In this document: positions 43,326 through 53,491 of the stretch, one piece after another
Layout: every line of letters begins with the position of its first letter
Position numbering within the stretch: the stretch's first letter is position 1
Assembly: GCA_017432565.1 (NCBI GenBank)
Contig: JAFRIW010000056.1
Span: forward strand, 62,001 to 126,000
Length of the DNA: 64,000 nucleotides
Source: Lachnospiraceae bacterium
GTDB taxonomy: Bacteria; Bacillota; Clostridia; Lachnospirales; Lachnospiraceae
Direction: 5' to 3'
Made by a program: the position numbers and the translations under genes
Notes under the pieces: model-generated
The model's database searches: none
Told to the model about the DNA's origin: nothing
Seen by the model: only the letters and a program-made list of their open reading frames with translations

Positions 43326-45571
43326 TTAAAATCGGTATGCTCATCGCTGACCGTTATGAGGTGCTTGAAAAAGTCGGCACCGGCGGCATGTCGGATGTAT
43401 ATAAGGCGAAAGATCATAAGCTTAACCGGCTGGTTGCCGTGAAAGCGCTCAAGCAGGAATTCTCGGAGAATGCGAATTTTGTCTCGAAATTCCGCGTGGA
43501 GGCGCAGGCCGCCGCCGGACTGATGCATCCCAACATCGTCAATGTCTACGATGTCGGAGAGGAGCGCGGGCTTAATTATATCGTCATGGAGCTTGTGGAC
43601 GGTATAACGCTGAAAAAATACATTGAGAAGAAAGCACGGCTGTCTGTCAAGGAAGCCATCAGCATTGCGATTCAGGTCGCCATGGGACTGGAGGCCGCGC
43701 ATTATAACCATATCATTCACCGGGATATCAAGCCGCAGAATATCATTATCTCCAAAGACGGCAAGGTGAAGGTGACGGACTTCGGCATTGCCAAAGCCGC
43801 GACCAGCAATACCATTACTTCCAATGTCATGGGGTCGGTTCATTACACCTCGCCCGAGCAGGCCCGGGGCGGATACAGCGACGAAAAGAGTGATATTTAT
43901 TCGCTGGGCATCACAATCTTCGAAATGCTGACAGGCCGTGTCCCGTTCAACGGAGAGACCACGGTGGCGATTGCCATAAAGCACATCCAGCAGCCGATGC
44001 CTTCTCCCTGTGAGTTTGTGCCGGAAGTGCCGCACAGTGTAGAGCAGATTGTGCTCAAGTGCTGTGAGAAGAGCCCGGACCGCAGATATCAGTCCATGAC
44101 GGATCTGATCGCGGATCTGAAGCAGTCATTGATTCACCCGGAGGACGATTTTGTCAAGGTCATCGACCCGGATCAGGACGGCGCGACGCGCACGGCTACG
44201 GAGCGGGAGCGCGCCGAGGTGAGACGCCGCATGGGGGATACGGATTATTTCTATCCGGAAGAAGAGGACAAACCCGAGGAAGAGGAAGAATACAGACAGT
44301 ATACCGAGGAATTCGTGGATTACTATGAGCCGGAGGATTATCCGGCCGAGGAAGAAGGAAACTACGATGAACTCTACGGTTCCGATTATGAAGACGAAGA
44401 GGAGCCGCACTATCACAGCACGGAGGCGAGAAGATACCGCCGTGATGATTATGACGATGATTATGACGATTCACCTTCCGGGCCGAGACTGGACAAGCTG
44501 CTGACGATTTTTGCCGTACTGGCGGCGATCGTGATCGGTCTGATTGTGATTTTCCTGGCGGCCAGAAAGCTGGGATTGATCGATGGCTTCGGCGCGGAAA
44601 AGGAAGAGCAGCAGACGGAAACAGCTGTGACAACCGTTGTCATGCCCGGCGTGGTCGGCAAGGAGGCGGATGCGGTGAAGGAATCGCTGCTCTCACTGGG
44701 GCTGACGCCGGAGATTACTTATGAGGAATCCGCCGAATATCAGGAAGGCGTCGTGATGTCCGCAAGCGTGGAAGAAGGTACGAGCGTCAATGTAGGCAGC
44801 AACGTGGTTCTCACTGTCAGTGTCGGCACCAACGGAATCCTTGTTCCCGATATTGTCGGTTTGTCTATCGCGGAAGCGACGGCGACACTGGAGAGAAAAG
44901 GCTTTGTCGTCAATAAAATCGAGGCCTCCAGTGAGATTGTTGACAAGGGACTGATTGCCGCACAGAATCCGGCGGGAGAGACCACCGCTCCCAGCGGTTC
45001 CACAATTACGATTACGATCAGCACGGGACCCAGTGCGGACGGAAAAGTGCAGGTGCCGGATGTGCGGGGCTTAAGTGAAGAAGAGGCGATGTCCATCCTG
45101 GTGGAGAACGGTCTGCAGCTTGGCAATGTCACGGAAATTATTAATGAAGATCCGAACATGAAGGGGCTGGTCTGCGGACAGAGCGAGACCCCGGAAGCTT
45201 ATGTGGACAAAGATACGAAGATCAACCTGCAGGTCAGCAAGGGGACGGGTGAAGTGACCTACCGCTACTCCGCAGATCTGTATGCGCCGACAGCGGAAGA
45301 GGATCCGCAGTATATTCCGGGAACGCCTGTTTATGTCGTCATCATCGCTGCAGATGGCAAGAAGCTTCTGGATACGACGATCACTTCCTTCCCGTATCCG
45401 GCGAATTTCACGGGGATTGCTTCCTCCACCGGCACGCTGATGATGAGCTATAACAATGTCACGCAGGATACCGTCGTTACCGATCCCAACACCGGCGAGA
45501 GCGTTACCGTACCGGGCATGACGGAGCAGAAACAGCTCTCCAGACCGCTTTCATTTACACCGGAACAGTGA
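43322..45571 (+). CDS. prkC: Serine/threonine protein kinase with PASTA repeats
   Basis: 749 residues. The kinase domain (10-270) has GTGGMSDVY, VAVKAL, HRDIKPQN, DFGIAKA and an APE-like SPEQARGG. Then comes a long, very acidic and tyrosine-rich juxtamembrane stretch (about 280-385), one membrane helix (about 395-420), three PASTA repeats (435-640, starting VMPGVVG, VPDIVG, VPDVRG) and a C-terminal domain of about 110 residues. PrkC-type kinases sense muropeptides or lipid II outside the cell and act on growth and spore germination. Translation is coupled to the phosphatase. Confidence 0.97.
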   Translation: MIKIGMLIADRYEVLEKVGTGGMSDVYKAKDHKLNRLVAVKALKQEFSENANFVSKFRVEAQAAAGLMHPNIVNVYDVGEERGLNYIVMELVDGITLKKYIEKKARLSVKEAISIAIQVAMGLEAAHYNHIIHRDIKPQNIIISKDGKVKVTDFGIAKAATSNTITSNVMGSVHYTSPEQARGGYSDEKSDIYSLGITIFEMLTGRVPFNGETTVAIAIKHIQQPMPSPCEFVPEVPHSVEQIVLKCCEKSPDRRYQSMTDLIADLKQSLIHPEDDFVKVIDPDQDGATRTATERERAEVRRRMGDTDYFYPEEEDKPEEEEEYRQYTEEFVDYYEPEDYPAEEEGNYDELYGSDYEDEEEPHYHSTEARRYRRDDYDDDYDDSPSGPRLDKLLTIFAVLAAIVIGLIVIFLAARKLGLIDGFGAEKEEQQTETAVTTVVMPGVVGKEADAVKESLLSLGLTPEITYEESAEYQEGVVMSASVEEGTSVNVGSNVVLTVSVGTNGILVPDIVGLSIAEATATLERKGFVVNKIEASSEIVDKGLIAAQNPAGETTAPSGSTITITISTGPSADGKVQVPDVRGLSEEEAMSILVENGLQLGNVTEIINEDPNMKGLVCGQSETPEAYVDKDTKINLQVSKGTGEVTYRYSADLYAPTAEEDPQYIPGTPVYVVIIAADGKKLLDTTITSFPYPANFTGIASSTGTLMMSYNNVTQDTVVTDPNTGESVTVPGMTEQKQLSRPLSFTPEQ

Positions 45572-45583
45572 GGACCGGCGCCT

Positions 45584-46567
45584 ATGCGGGGACGGATCGT
45601 TAAAAGCCTTTCAGGATTTTATTATGTGGTTCCGGAGGAATCCGGAACCACTGTGCGTCATTCTGCGGCGCAGGAGTGGTATCAATGCCGCGCGAAGGGT
45701 GTGTTCCGCGCGCTGAAGGTCCATCCGCTGGTCGGTGATGAGGTTGAATTTGATATCACGGATCCGCTCAGTGATCCCAGAGAGGGCAATGTGACTGCGG
45801 TGCTGCCAAGGCGCAATGAACTTGTGCGTCCCACGGTAGCGAATGTAGACCAGGCCCTCCTTCTGTTTGCCGTCACACATCCCGCTCCCAGTTACAATAT
45901 GCTGGACCGCTTTCTGATCTCTATGGATCTGTGCGGCCTGCCGGCCATTCTGTGCTTTAACAAAACGGATCTTGCCACCGAAGAGGAAATAAAGGAACTG
46001 CGCAGCATTTACGAACAGTGCGGCTGCGGAGTTCTTTTCTGTTCCGCCCTGGAAAGCCGGGACGGACAGAGCGAGCAGCTTTCGGAACTCTACAGCCTTC
46101 TGCGGGGGAAGACCACGGTCATCACCGGCCCCAGCGGTGCGGGAAAATCCACCCTGATCAACAGCCTGTGCCCGGAGGCGGACATGGAGACCGGCGCACT
46201 CTCCGAGAAAATCGCGCGGGGGAAAAATACGACGAGGCATGTGGAACTGCTGGAAGCCTCGGCAATTCCTGAGAAAGAGACGCCGGACGCGGAAGGGCAC
46301 CGCCGCACCTTTGTCGTGGACACACCCGGCTTTACCTCTCTGGATCTGCTGGCTGTCCGGGATGTGAAGGCAGAGGACCTGAAACTGTATTATCCCGAAT
46401 TTGAGACGCTTTCCTCATCCTGCCGGTTCCACGGCTGCAATCACCGGAAAGAACCGGACTGTGCGGTGCGAAATGCCGCGGAGAGCGGTTCCATCAGCAG
46501 GATCCGGTATCAGAATTACTGTGAAATCTATGATGATCTGAAAATGCGCAGGCCGGTGTACCGGTAA
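45584..46567 (+). CDS. rsgA: Ribosome small subunit GTPase RsgA
   Basis: 327 residues. It helps mature the 30S subunit. N-terminal OB domain (1-75), then a circularly permuted GTPase: FNKTDLA (G4) comes before GPSGAGKSTLINSL (G1) and DTPGFTS (G3). The C-terminal zinc finger is CRFHGCNHRKEPDC. Slightly longer than usual (about 295). Same order after prkC as in B. subtilis; rpe and the thiamine pyrophosphokinase gene that often follow are not here. Confidence 0.96.
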   Translation: MRGRIVKSLSGFYYVVPEESGTTVRHSAAQEWYQCRAKGVFRALKVHPLVGDEVEFDITDPLSDPREGNVTAVLPRRNELVRPTVANVDQALLLFAVTHPAPSYNMLDRFLISMDLCGLPAILCFNKTDLATEEEIKELRSIYEQCGCGVLFCSALESRDGQSEQLSELYSLLRGKTTVITGPSGAGKSTLINSLCPEADMETGALSEKIARGKNTTRHVELLEASAIPEKETPDAEGHRRTFVVDTPGFTSLDLLAVRDVKAEDLKLYYPEFETLSSSCRFHGCNHRKEPDCAVRNAAESGSISRIRYQNYCEIYDDLKMRRPVYR

Positions 46568-46595
46568 CAGGCTTAAAAGAGAGAGGAGGCGTTCC

Positions 46596-49500
46596 GTGAA
46601 TAATCAGAGAAACAACACAACACTGATTGCATTCATCGGCGGCATTGCCCTTGTCCTGATTCTTGTTTTCGGCACAATCTGGACAGGACACAGCGCCAGA
46701 ACAGACACGGAATCGGCCGTCCGTTCGGTCAGCCTTCTGTATCTGGATGAGCTGGCCGGGCGGCGCGAGCAGGTGGTCGCTGACAATCTGCGGGATAAGA
46801 TCGATGTCATCGAAACGGCTCTGGAACTGATGACAGAGGAAGATCTGAGTGATCCGGAGCATCTGCAGGCCTATCAGGCAAGAATGAAGCGCCTGTTCAA
46901 ACTGGAGAAATTTGCTTTTGTCGATACAGAAGGACAGATTTATACCTCGCTTGGGATGCAGACAGATATTGAGCAGTATCATTTCGATTTTCTGAATCTG
47001 GATGGGCCGGAAATCTCCATCAAGAACCTGAAAAGCGAGGATAAGAAAGTAATTATCGCTGTTCCGGTAGACATGGTCTTTGAGGATCATGAACTCACGG
47101 TCTGCTTCATGGAAATTGACATGAGGGAGATGCTGTCCGGAGTCTCACTGGATGCGCAGACGAACGGCGCAACCTTCTGTAATATTTACACTGACGAAGG
47201 AATAGCCCTGACAAATACGATCCTGGGCGGACTGGCGGTGGAGGACAACCTCCTGGACGCACTGAAGAATGCCGATTATGATCCGGGCTATTCTTACGAT
47301 GGCTTTCTGCGGGATTTCAGTGAAGGAAATAAGGGCGAAATCTGCTATACATACAACGGGATCCGGGAGATGCTCAGCTATGTGCCTGTCACGGGAACCG
47401 ACTGGTTTCTGACCTATCTGATCCGGGAGAGTGTCATCAGCGACAAAATCAGCTCCGTCTCGGACGGAATTATCCGCCGCAGCATGCTCCAGACGGCATT
47501 GACGGCGCTGGTCCTGATCGGCATGTTCGGATTTATTCTGCGTCAGGCGCGCCGGAACACCAGACTGGCACTGGAGAAGGAAGCTGCCGACACGGAAAAC
47601 CGCGTCAAACAGGAGGAGATGGAGCGCCAGCTCGCGCTTCAGAACGAGCTGCTGGAGCAAAAGCAGCAGCAGGAAGAACAGAACAGAATGATCACGGCAC
47701 TTGCCTCTGACTACTGGAGTGTCTATTACCTGGATCTGGACAAGGATGAGGGCGTGTGCTATCAGTCTCACGACGATGTGGAGAACGGCTTCAAAGCAGG
47801 TGACCGCTTCAGGTATCTCGCTTCTGTCACAGCCTATGCACAGCAGAATATCAAAGAGGAGTATCTGGAAGAGTTTCTGCAGTTTATTCAGCCTGAAAAT
47901 GTAAAAGACAGACTTCTGGAACAGCGGGTCATCGCCTTCCGGTATCTGGTGCACCGTCATGACAGGGACACCTGGGAAGAAGTACGTTTTGCCGGTGTCA
48001 GACACCCGGAAGACCGCAGGGATCATCTGGTACACGCTGTCGGCGCCTGCTTTGTGGATGTGGACCGGGAGACCCGTAAAAATCTGGAACAGCAGCAGAT
48101 TCTGCAGGAGGCACTTAAGGATGCGGAATCTGCCAATAAGGCCAAGACAGCTTTCCTGTCAAACATGAGCCACGAGATCCGGACACCGATGAATGCGATC
48201 ATCGGACTGGACAACATCGCCCTGAATGATCCGCAGATCTCCGATCAGACGAGAGAGTATCTGGAGAAGATCTGCACTTCAGCCCATCATCTGCTGGGAA
48301 TTATCAATGATATTCTGGATATGAGCCGCATCGAATCCGGACGGCTGACAATCAAGAACGAAGAATTCTCCTTCTCCAAGGCATTGGAGCAGGTGAACAC
48401 CATCATCAGCGGCCAGTGCCGCGACAAAGGCCTGACTTATGAGTGCCGGACCAGGGGGCAGATCGACGAATATTATATCGGCGATGACATGAAACTGCGT
48501 CAGGTGATGATCAACATTCTCGGAAATGCCGTGAAGTTTACGCCGGAGGGCGGCACGGTGACCTTCGAGATTGAAGACATTGCCCGGCTGGACAGGAAAG
48601 CGACACTTCGCTTTACAATCAGTGACACCGGCATCGGCATGAGCAAAGAATACCTTCCGCATCTGTTCGACGCTTTCTCACAGGAAGATTCGTCCAGTAC
48701 AAACCGGTACGGCAGCACGGGCCTGGGCATGCCGATCACGAAAAGCATTGTAGAACTGATGAACGGCGCCATTGAAGTCGAGAGTGAGAAAGGAAAGGGC
48801 ACAACCTTTATTGTGACCATCACCCTGACACAGGCGGATCACCGACCGGAGGAAAGAAATGACTTTGAACTGCGCCCGCATGAGATGAGCGTGCTGGTCA
48901 TCGACGACGACCGCATTGCCTGCGAACACGCACAGGTCATTCTGGGGCAGATCGGCGTCAGCTGCGAGATGGCCTTCACCGGCCGGGATGCCGTGGAAAT
49001 GGTGAGAATGCGTCATGCGCGCCGGGAGGATTACAACCTGATCCTGGTAGACTGGAAAATGCCGGAGATGGACGGCGTGGAGACCACAAGACAGATCCGG
49101 GCGATCGTCGGGCCTGAGACGCCGATTATCATTCTGACTTCCTATAACTGGGAAGAGATCGAGCAGGAAGCCCGGGAGGCGGGCGTCGATACCTTCGCGG
49201 CCAAGCCTCTGTTTACGGGAACGGTCATGGATGAGTTCCGCGAGGCGTTTAAGAAAAAGAACGCGGCAGCCGGCCGTGAAACAGCAGATCTGAAGGGACG
49301 CCGTATTCTGCTCGCAGAGGATGTCATGGTCAACGCCGAGATCATGATGATGGTCCTCGCCATGCGGGAGATGGAGACAGATCACGCGGAGAATGGAAAA
49401 ATAGCGCTGGAGAAGTTCCTTTCTCATGAAGACGGCTACTATGACGCAATCCTGATGGATATGCGCATGCCGGAGATGGACGGCCTGGAGGCGACCAGGA

Positions 49501-49673
49501 GAATCCGGGAGACAGACCGGAAGGATGCGAAGAGTATTCCGATCATCGCACTGACAGCCAATGCCTTTGATGAGGATGTCCAGCGGAGTATGCAGGCAGG
49601 ACTTGACGCGCACTTAAGCAAGCCGGTGGAGCCGGAGCTGCTGTTTGAGACACTGGAGAATCTGATCCGGTGA
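46596..49673 (+). CDS. Hybrid sensor histidine kinase with two receiver domains
   Basis: 1025 residues. Membrane helix 1 (8-30), an outer sensor region of about 260 residues of dCache-like length, helix 2 (about 298-318), a glutamine-rich coiled coil (325-370), a PAS-like segment (370-500), HisKA with FLSNMSHEIRTPMN (His526), the ATPase domain (NILGNAVKFTPEGG, SDTGIGMS, GLGMPITKSI), then receiver 1 with Asp819 in LILVDWKMPEMDG and receiver 2 with Asp955 in AILMDMRMPEMDG. No output domain, so it must act through another partner. GTG start with GAGGAGG upstream. The ligand is unknown. It stands 28 bp after rsgA and may be co-transcribed. Confidence 0.96.
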   Translation: MNNQRNNTTLIAFIGGIALVLILVFGTIWTGHSARTDTESAVRSVSLLYLDELAGRREQVVADNLRDKIDVIETALELMTEEDLSDPEHLQAYQARMKRLFKLEKFAFVDTEGQIYTSLGMQTDIEQYHFDFLNLDGPEISIKNLKSEDKKVIIAVPVDMVFEDHELTVCFMEIDMREMLSGVSLDAQTNGATFCNIYTDEGIALTNTILGGLAVEDNLLDALKNADYDPGYSYDGFLRDFSEGNKGEICYTYNGIREMLSYVPVTGTDWFLTYLIRESVISDKISSVSDGIIRRSMLQTALTALVLIGMFGFILRQARRNTRLALEKEAADTENRVKQEEMERQLALQNELLEQKQQQEEQNRMITALASDYWSVYYLDLDKDEGVCYQSHDDVENGFKAGDRFRYLASVTAYAQQNIKEEYLEEFLQFIQPENVKDRLLEQRVIAFRYLVHRHDRDTWEEVRFAGVRHPEDRRDHLVHAVGACFVDVDRETRKNLEQQQILQEALKDAESANKAKTAFLSNMSHEIRTPMNAIIGLDNIALNDPQISDQTREYLEKICTSAHHLLGIINDILDMSRIESGRLTIKNEEFSFSKALEQVNTIISGQCRDKGLTYECRTRGQIDEYYIGDDMKLRQVMINILGNAVKFTPEGGTVTFEIEDIARLDRKATLRFTISDTGIGMSKEYLPHLFDAFSQEDSSSTNRYGSTGLGMPITKSIVELMNGAIEVESEKGKGTTFIVTITLTQADHRPEERNDFELRPHEMSVLVIDDDRIACEHAQVILGQIGVSCEMAFTGRDAVEMVRMRHARREDYNLILVDWKMPEMDGVETTRQIRAIVGPETPIIILTSYNWEEIEQEAREAGVDTFAAKPLFTGTVMDEFREAFKKKNAAAGRETADLKGRRILLAEDVMVNAEIMMMVLAMREMETDHAENGKIALEKFLSHEDGYYDAILMDMRMPEMDGLEATRRIRETDRKDAKSIPIIALTANAFDEDVQRSMQAGLDAHLSKPVEPELLFETLENLIR

Positions 49674-49695
49674 GAACGGAATGAGGAAAAAGCAG

Positions 49696-49724
49696 TGGAG
49701 AAAAAGGTCTGTCTGTGGTAGAAT
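49696..49724 (+). promoter_or_regulatory. Possible promoter of ychF
   Basis: TGGAGA at 49696-49701 and TAGAAT at 49719-49724 with 17-bp spacing, 86 bp before ychF. The -35 matches consensus at four of six positions. Confidence 0.45.
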
Positions 49725-49809
49725 TCTGACCTGTCCACAGGACGGATAACGCGGCATGACTGCAGCTGTCAGATCTGTAAATTAATAAATCCGGGAGGAT
49801 GTTAAATAA

Positions 49810-50907
49810 ATGAAATTAGGAATCGTAGGACTTCCGAATGTCGGAAAGAGCACACTGTTCAATTCACTGACCAAGGCCGGCGCGGAGGCGGCCAACTATC
49901 CCTTCTGCACCATAGACCCGAATGTGGGAATTGTGCCTGTTCCGGATATCCGGATTCAGAAGCTTGGGGAGCTGTATCACACGAAGAAGGTGACGCCGGC
50001 CGTGATTGAATTTGTGGATATTGCAGGCCTGGTGAAAGGTGCGTCGAAGGGTGAAGGCCTCGGCAACCAGTTCCTCGCCAATATCCGGGAGGTGGATGCC
50101 ATTGTACATGTGGTGCGCTGTTTTGAGGACGAAAACGTCATCCATGTAGACGGAAGCATCAATCCGGTCCGGGATATCGAGACCATCAACATCGAGTTGA
50201 TTTTCGCGGATCTGGAAGTGCTGGAGCGCCGTATTTCTAAAGTTGCGCGGACGGCGCGTATGGATAAAGAAGCGGCGAAGGAACATGAACTGTTGCTCAG
50301 GATCAAAGAGCATCTCGAGGCAGGACAGCCGGTCCGGACCATGGAGCGCGCAGACGAAGAGGAGTCCAGGGTTATTGCAGGCTACACGCTTCTGACAGAC
50401 AAGCCTGTGATCTATGCCGCCAACGTCGGGGAGGAAGATCTGGCGGATGACGGAGCGGGCAACGAAATGGTGAAGGCAGTGCGGGAGTATGCCGCACAGA
50501 CCGGCAGCGAAGTCTTTGTCATCTGTGCCAAAATCGAAGCAGAAATCTCTGAACTGGATGACGAGGAGAAGCGTATGTTCCTCGAGGATCTGGGACTTGC
50601 GGAGTCCGGCCTGGACAAGCTGGTGACGGCGAGCTACCGGACACTGGGCCTGATGAGCTTTCTGACGGCGGGAGAAGATGAGTGCCGCGCCTGGACGATC
50701 CGGATCGGCACGAAAGCGCCGCAGGCAGCCGGCAAGATCCACACCGACTTTGAGCGCGGCTTTATCAAGGCGGAGGTCGTCAACTGGGAGGTCCTGCTCC
50801 GGGAGGGATCCCTTGCGGCAGCCCGCGAGAAAGGCCTTGTCGGCATGGAAGGCAAGGAGTATGTGGTACAGGACGGAGACGTAATCCTGTTCCGGTTCAA
50901 TGTATGA
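49810..50907 (+). CDS. ychF: YchF family ATPase
   Basis: 365 residues, usual length. An Obg-family P-loop protein that prefers ATP; it binds ribosomes and is tied to stress responses. [14 protein letters not shown] is G1, [20 protein letters not shown] is G3, and the C-terminal TGS domain ends in [14 protein letters not shown]. The G4 NKxD is replaced by a non-GTP motif (YAANVGEED), as in the family. GGGAGGATG before the ATG is a good ribosome-binding site. Confidence 0.97.
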   Translation: MKLGIVGLPNVGKSTLFNSLTKAGAEAANYPFCTIDPNVGIVPVPDIRIQKLGELYHTKKVTPAVIEFVDIAGLVKGASKGEGLGNQFLANIREVDAIVHVVRCFEDENVIHVDGSINPVRDIETINIELIFADLEVLERRISKVARTARMDKEAAKEHELLLRIKEHLEAGQPVRTMERADEEESRVIAGYTLLTDKPVIYAANVGEEDLADDGAGNEMVKAVREYAAQTGSEVFVICAKIEAEISELDDEEKRMFLEDLGLAESGLDKLVTASYRTLGLMSFLTAGEDECRAWTIRIGTKAPQAAGKIHTDFERGFIKAEVVNWEVLLREGSLAAAREKGLVGMEGKEYVVQDGDVILFRFNV

Positions 50908-50917
50908 GGACACACTT

Positions 50918-51787
50918 ATGCAGAATATGATGGATTTAATGGACATCGCCTTTCCGCACCTGGGGATCTATCTGCGGAATGTCCCGAAGAATTTCACCAT
51001 TTTCGGTTTTACGATTGCGCTGTATGGCGTGATTATAGCCGCCTCCATGCTGCTCGGAATTGTCATGGCGGCGCATATGGGGAAAAAGACAGGGCAGAAT
51101 CCGGATGACTACTGGGATCTCTCCCTGTGGATCATCATTTCCGCCATCGTGGGCGCCCGGATTTATTATGTCATTTTCTTCTGGGACAGCTATAAAAACA
51201 ATCTGCTGGAGATTTTCAATCTGCGCGGAGGCGGCCTCGCGATTTACGGCGGCATAATCCTCTCGGTTATCACGATTTTTATCTATGCCCGGATCAAAAA
51301 GAAGAATGGGCTGCTGATGCTGGACACGACAGTTTTCGGTCTGGTGCTCGGACAGATTACCGGCCGGTGGGGAAATTTCTTCAACCGGGAGGTGTTCGGC
51401 GAATACACGGACAGTCTGCTGGCCATGAGGATTCCGGCTGCAATGGTGCGGGAAAGGGATATCTCTCCACTGATCGCCGAACATATGACAGAGGGGATCA
51501 ATTATATTCAGGTACATCCCACTTTCCTGTATGAGAGCCTGTGGAATGTCGGCGTTCTGGCGCTGATGCTGCTGTTTTATAAAAAGAAAGCGTTCGACGG
51601 GGAGGTCCTTCTGCTATATCTGACGGCCTACGGGATCGGGCGCGCATGGATCGAATATATCCGGACGGACCAGCTGTATTTTGCAGGAACGAAGATTCCG
51701 GTTTCCATGGTCCTGGGCATCGTCATGGCCATCGGTTCCGTGGCGGTTGACGCCTTCGTCAGGCTTCGGAAGAAGAAGGCAGAATAA
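50918..51787 (+). CDS. lgt: Prolipoprotein diacylglyceryl transferase
   Basis: 289 residues. Transfers a diacylglyceryl group to the lipobox cysteine of lipoproteins; the M13 peptidase upstream in this window would be one of its substrates. Seven hydrophobic segments, the GRWGNFFNREVFG signature and HPTFLYESLWN are present. ATG at 50918 with AGGA 7 bases upstream is preferred to ATG 50900 inside the end of ychF, which lacks a ribosome-binding site. Followed by a terminator. Confidence 0.96.
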   Translation: MQNMMDLMDIAFPHLGIYLRNVPKNFTIFGFTIALYGVIIAASMLLGIVMAAHMGKKTGQNPDDYWDLSLWIIISAIVGARIYYVIFFWDSYKNNLLEIFNLRGGGLAIYGGIILSVITIFIYARIKKKNGLLMLDTTVFGLVLGQITGRWGNFFNREVFGEYTDSLLAMRIPAAMVRERDISPLIAEHMTEGINYIQVHPTFLYESLWNVGVLALMLLFYKKKAFDGEVLLLYLTAYGIGRAWIEYIRTDQLYFAGTKIPVSMVLGIVMAIGSVAVDAFVRLRKKKAE

Positions 51788-51830
51788 GCGGATTTTCCTT
51801 AAGAATATGGGGTTTTCTCTGATCAGACCG

Positions 51831-51864
51831 GAGAGAGCATCTTCAGGATGCTCTCTCTTTTTTT
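51831..51864 (+). terminator. Terminator after lgt
   Basis: GAGAGAGCATC and GATGCTCTCTC form a perfect 11-bp stem with a 5-base loop, followed by a run of T broken only by the stem end. Confidence 0.92.
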
Positions 51865-51888
51865 GCCGATTATTTTGCGCATTTTTTC

Positions 51889-51917
51889 TTGCATTTCACC
51901 CACTCAGGGTTTATTAT
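51889..51917 (+). promoter_or_regulatory. Sigma-A type promoter of the mraZ division cluster
   Basis: TTGCAT at 51889-51894 and TATTAT at 51912-51917 are 17 bp apart, placing the transcript start near 51924 and just before the MraZ-type repeats. Confidence 0.75.
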
Positions 51918-51956
51918 AGGTGCATAAAGGGAGTAAATTCCCATAATTGCCCACAG

Positions 51957-51986
51957 AAGTGGTGGAAAGTGGTTAAAACTTTGTGG
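51957..51986 (+). promoter_or_regulatory. MraZ-binding-like repeats
   Basis: AAGTGG at 51957-51962, AAAGTGG at 51966-51972 and TTTGTGG at 51980-51986. The first two are 10 bp apart, one helix turn, as in known MraZ operators made of short GTGG-containing repeats; the third is 14 bp on. They lie between promoter and mraZ, the expected place for autorepression. Confidence 0.55.
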
Positions 51987-52018
51987 ATAACTCCTTAAAA
52001 TCAAAAAGTTATTCACAA
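51981..52018. promoter_or_regulatory. Two DnaA-box-like sites upstream of mraZ
   Basis: TTGTGGATAA at 51981-51990 is the exact reverse complement of the consensus TTATCCACAA. TTATTCACAA at 52009-52018 is a one-mismatch box in the other orientation. The first overlaps the third MraZ-like repeat. This could tie division-gene expression to DnaA. Confidence 0.5.
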
Positions 52019-52046
52019 TTCCGGGGAAAGCACAGGATAACCGATT

Positions 52047-52490
52047 ATGTTCATGGGGGAGTACAGTCATTCGCTTGATCAGAAGGGGCGTCTGATTGTT
52101 CCGGCAAAGTTCAGAGATACGCTCGGCGGGAAGTTCTACATCACCCGCAGCCTGGATCCCTGCCTCCTGATTTATGATCAGGAAGGATGGGACAAGTTCT
52201 CCGAGCGGCTGATGAATATGCCGTACAATTCCCAGAAACAGAGAGAACTGGTCCGCTTCTTTATCGGAGGCGCGGCCGAAGTGGAGCCGGATAAACAGGG
52301 ACGATTCATTCTTCCTCCGCCGCTGCGCAAGTACGGGGCCATCGATAAGGATGTGGTCTTCGTGGGAACCGGACAAAGAGCTGAGCTCTGGAGCGCAGAG
52401 CAGTACGGAGCCTACGAGGAGACCAAGGATTCCGCAGAGGAATTCAACCGCTACGCGGAAGAACTGCTCGGGAACGGCGTGGAATTCTAA
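52047..52490 (+). CDS. mraZ: Transcriptional regulator MraZ
   Basis: 147 residues with two AbrB-like halves: [21 protein letters not shown] and [20 protein letters not shown] are the two DxK/QGR motifs that form the DNA-binding ring. It represses its own cluster through GTGG repeats such as those at 51957-51986. First gene of the division cluster; ends 26 bp before rsmH. Confidence 0.97.
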   Translation: MFMGEYSHSLDQKGRLIVPAKFRDTLGGKFYITRSLDPCLLIYDQEGWDKFSERLMNMPYNSQKQRELVRFFIGGAAEVEPDKQGRFILPPPLRKYGAIDKDVVFVGTGQRAELWSAEQYGAYEETKDSAEEFNRYAEELLGNGVEF

Positions 52491-52516
52491 AGTACAAAGC
52501 GGAAAAGAGTTATGAG

Positions 52517-53491
52517 ATGGAATTTCGACATGAATCTGTCCTTCCGGACGAGGTAATCGGAAACCTGAATATCGAAGATGACGGGATTTATGTTGACGGA
52601 ACCGTAGGCGGCGGCGGGCACAGCTTCCGGATTGCCGAACGCCTCGGAAGAAACGGACGGATCATCGGTATAGATCAGGATGAAGAAGCTCTTGCGGCTG
52701 CCGCAAAGCGCCTGAAGATTTACGAAGACAAGGTGCTGCTGATCCATGATAATTACGCACACACTCCCCAGATCCTGAAGGAGCTTGATATTCCTCTTGC
52801 AGACGGGATCCTTCTGGATCTGGGGGTCTCCTCCTATCAGCTGGACAATCCGGAGCGGGGGTTCTCCTATCTGACGGAAGACGCGCCACTGGACATGCGG
52901 ATGGATCAGACGCAGAGCCTGACCGCCGCGGATATCCTCAACACATACAGTGAGAGCGAACTGGTCCGGATCCTTCGTGACTACGGAGAAGAGAAATGTG
53001 CAGTACCGATCGCGAGAAACATCATCCGGGAAAGAAGCGTCAAACCGCTGGAGACGACCGGTGAGCTGGCCGCGATCGTGAGAGAATCGATCCCGATGCG
53101 GATGCAGGAGAGAGGAAAGAACCCCTGCAGAAGAACCTTCCAGGCAGTCCGGATTGCCTGCAACAGAGAACTGGAGGTGCTGGAGGATTCGATCGACGAC
53201 CTGATTGATCTGCTGAAGCCGGGCGGAAGGCTCTGCATCATCACCTTCCACTCGCTGGAGGACCGGATCGTCAAGAACACCTTCCGCAGGGCGGAGAACC
53301 CCTGTATCTGCCCGCCGGAGTTTCCGGTCTGTGTATGCGGAAGAAAATCCAGGGGAAAAGTTGTTACAAGAAAGGCCATCCAGCCCGGGCCTGAAGAACT
53401 GAGACAGAACAAACGGGCTGCCAGTGCCAAGCTGAGAGTGTTTGAAAGGACGATGTCGGATGAACAGCCGCACATACAACAGCAAAACTAA
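52517..53491 (+). CDS. rsmH: 16S rRNA (cytosine-1402 N4)-methyltransferase RsmH
   Basis: 324 residues. Motifs: [21 protein letters not shown] (SAM loop), [40 protein letters not shown] and [13 protein letters not shown]. Second gene of the cluster in its standard place after mraZ. Its end overlaps ftsL by 32 bp. Confidence 0.97.
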   Translation: MEFRHESVLPDEVIGNLNIEDDGIYVDGTVGGGGHSFRIAERLGRNGRIIGIDQDEEALAAAAKRLKIYEDKVLLIHDNYAHTPQILKELDIPLADGILLDLGVSSYQLDNPERGFSYLTEDAPLDMRMDQTQSLTAADILNTYSESELVRILRDYGEEKCAVPIARNIIRERSVKPLETTGELAAIVRESIPMRMQERGKNPCRRTFQAVRIACNRELEVLEDSIDDLIDLLKPGGRLCIITFHSLEDRIVKNTFRRAENPCICPPEFPVCVCGRKSRGKVVTRKAIQPGPEELRQNKRAASAKLRVFERTMSDEQPHIQQQN

